Below are positions 31,047 to 31,339 of a DNA stretch of 31,339 nucleotides, piece after piece. Each line of letters begins with the position of its first letter. Position 1 is the stretch's first letter. The translations under genes were made by a program, and so were the position numbers. The stretch lies in contig MU616927.1 in NCBI GenBank assembly GCA_025201705.1, forward strand, positions 1-31,339, read 5' to 3'. A model generated the notes under the pieces. The model did no database searches. It was not told the DNA's origin and worked only from the letters and a program-made list of their open reading frames with translations. Source of the stretch: Dissophora ornata (Eukaryota > Mortierellomycota > Mortierellomycetes > Mortierellales > Mortierellaceae).

Positions 31047-31339
31047 TCAGAGTGATTGCTCTGTAGAATCCCCGGCAGCTGGACGGCAGGCAGGGCCGCG
31101 ACCGAATTTAGGGTTCCAGTTTTTAGGGCAAGGGACCAGGTTCGGGTTGTCGTTAGACGAACTGTCATCTTCCTCAGCAGAAGAAGGATCGAGCTCGGCC
31201 ACGACGTCGTCATCAGCGCGTTTGGTAGGGCGGCATGCTGGGCCGTGACCTGCAAGAGGATTCCAGTTCTCGGGGCATGGTATCAAGCTTGAATTGTCAC
31301 CAGAGTTGTCACCGTCGTCACCCTGAGATGGGGAAGGAG
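31047..31339 (-). CDS. 3' end of a gene encoding Cys-containing tandem repeats (partial, runs off the window)
   Basis: The minus-strand frame is open from the window edge to a TGA at 31049-31047; 96 residues are visible, so the real start lies beyond 31339. Two 18-residue repeats, PCPENWNPLAGHGPACRP (31280-31227) and PCPKNWNPKFGRGPACRP (31133-31080), agree at 14 of 18 positions. Each has two Cys. They are separated by an acidic Ser/Asp-rich linker of about 31 residues, and the visible N-terminal part is similar (QGDDGDNSGDNSS). I do not recognise the family. Paired Cys repeats with Ser/acid linkers suggest a secreted or cell-surface modular protein, which is an inference; the signal peptide would be outside the window. 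Confidence 0.65.
   Translation of the reverse strand, partial: PSPSQGDDGDNSGDNSSLIPCPENWNPLAGHGPACRPTKRADDDVVAELDPSSAEEDDSSSNDNPNLVPCPKNWNPKFGRGPACRPAAGDSTEQSL

Noticed and set aside
1..31339. tRNA, rRNA or CRISPR arrays
   Set aside because: No tRNA-like A/B boxes with cloverleaf, no rRNA signature and no regularly spaced direct repeats were seen by eye; a tRNA scan was not possible.

Overview
The window looks like a scaffold piece from a filamentous early-diverging fungus, probably Mucoromycota and Mortierella-like. That placement is an inference from gene style: many short GT-AG introns (84-219 bp, one with a TACTAAC branch site), pyrimidine-rich promoters, very long Gln/Pro/His-rich regulators, and a fungal set of housekeeping proteins. 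No marker gene proves the phylum. All gene models were built by hand from reading frames, splice sites, phase continuity and recognised protein families.

Layout. 1-2298 is non-coding leader/promoter sequence, ending in a CA-rich stretch. 2299-10850 (+) is one six-exon gene for a predicted 2,646-residue protein. It has polyQ tracts, AT-hook-like and acidic segments, and a TFIIB-type double cyclin fold at the extreme C-terminus with no N-terminal zinc ribbon. Convergent to it, 11075-12624 (-) encodes the WD40 ribosome-biogenesis factor Sof1/DCAF13, whose first coding exon is only the ATG. It shares a short divergent promoter, which contains a 64-N gap, with NOC2 (12974-15634, +), another ribosome-assembly factor. 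Then come an intronless 12-TM MFS transporter (16745-18187, +), eIF3e/INT6 (18439-20460, +, six exons), an unrecognised LRR-like protein (21001-21801, +), a crotonase-family protein with two consecutive micro-exons (21942-23311, +), and a SET-MYND (SMYD-type) protein with a His-rich N-terminus (23519-25881, +).

From about 25.9 kb the character changes: coding density collapses and decayed mobile DNA appears. This part holds a broken hAT transposase on the minus strand (about 26353-27478), two related MITE-like elements in opposite orientation (about 27800-28219 and 28969-29446), decayed unidentified coding remnants and an unusual hairpin near 30.0 kb. At the right edge is the 3' end of a minus-strand gene encoding tandem Cys-containing repeats, which continues outside the window.

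Functional logic: Sof1 (small-subunit processome), NOC2 (pre-60S export/assembly) and eIF3e (initiation) are all protein-synthesis genes, and the divergent Sof1/NOC2 pair is a natural candidate for co-regulation. The most novel object is the giant TFIIB-like protein: a core-promoter-factor fold on a scaffold that looks like a disordered transcriptional co-regulator.
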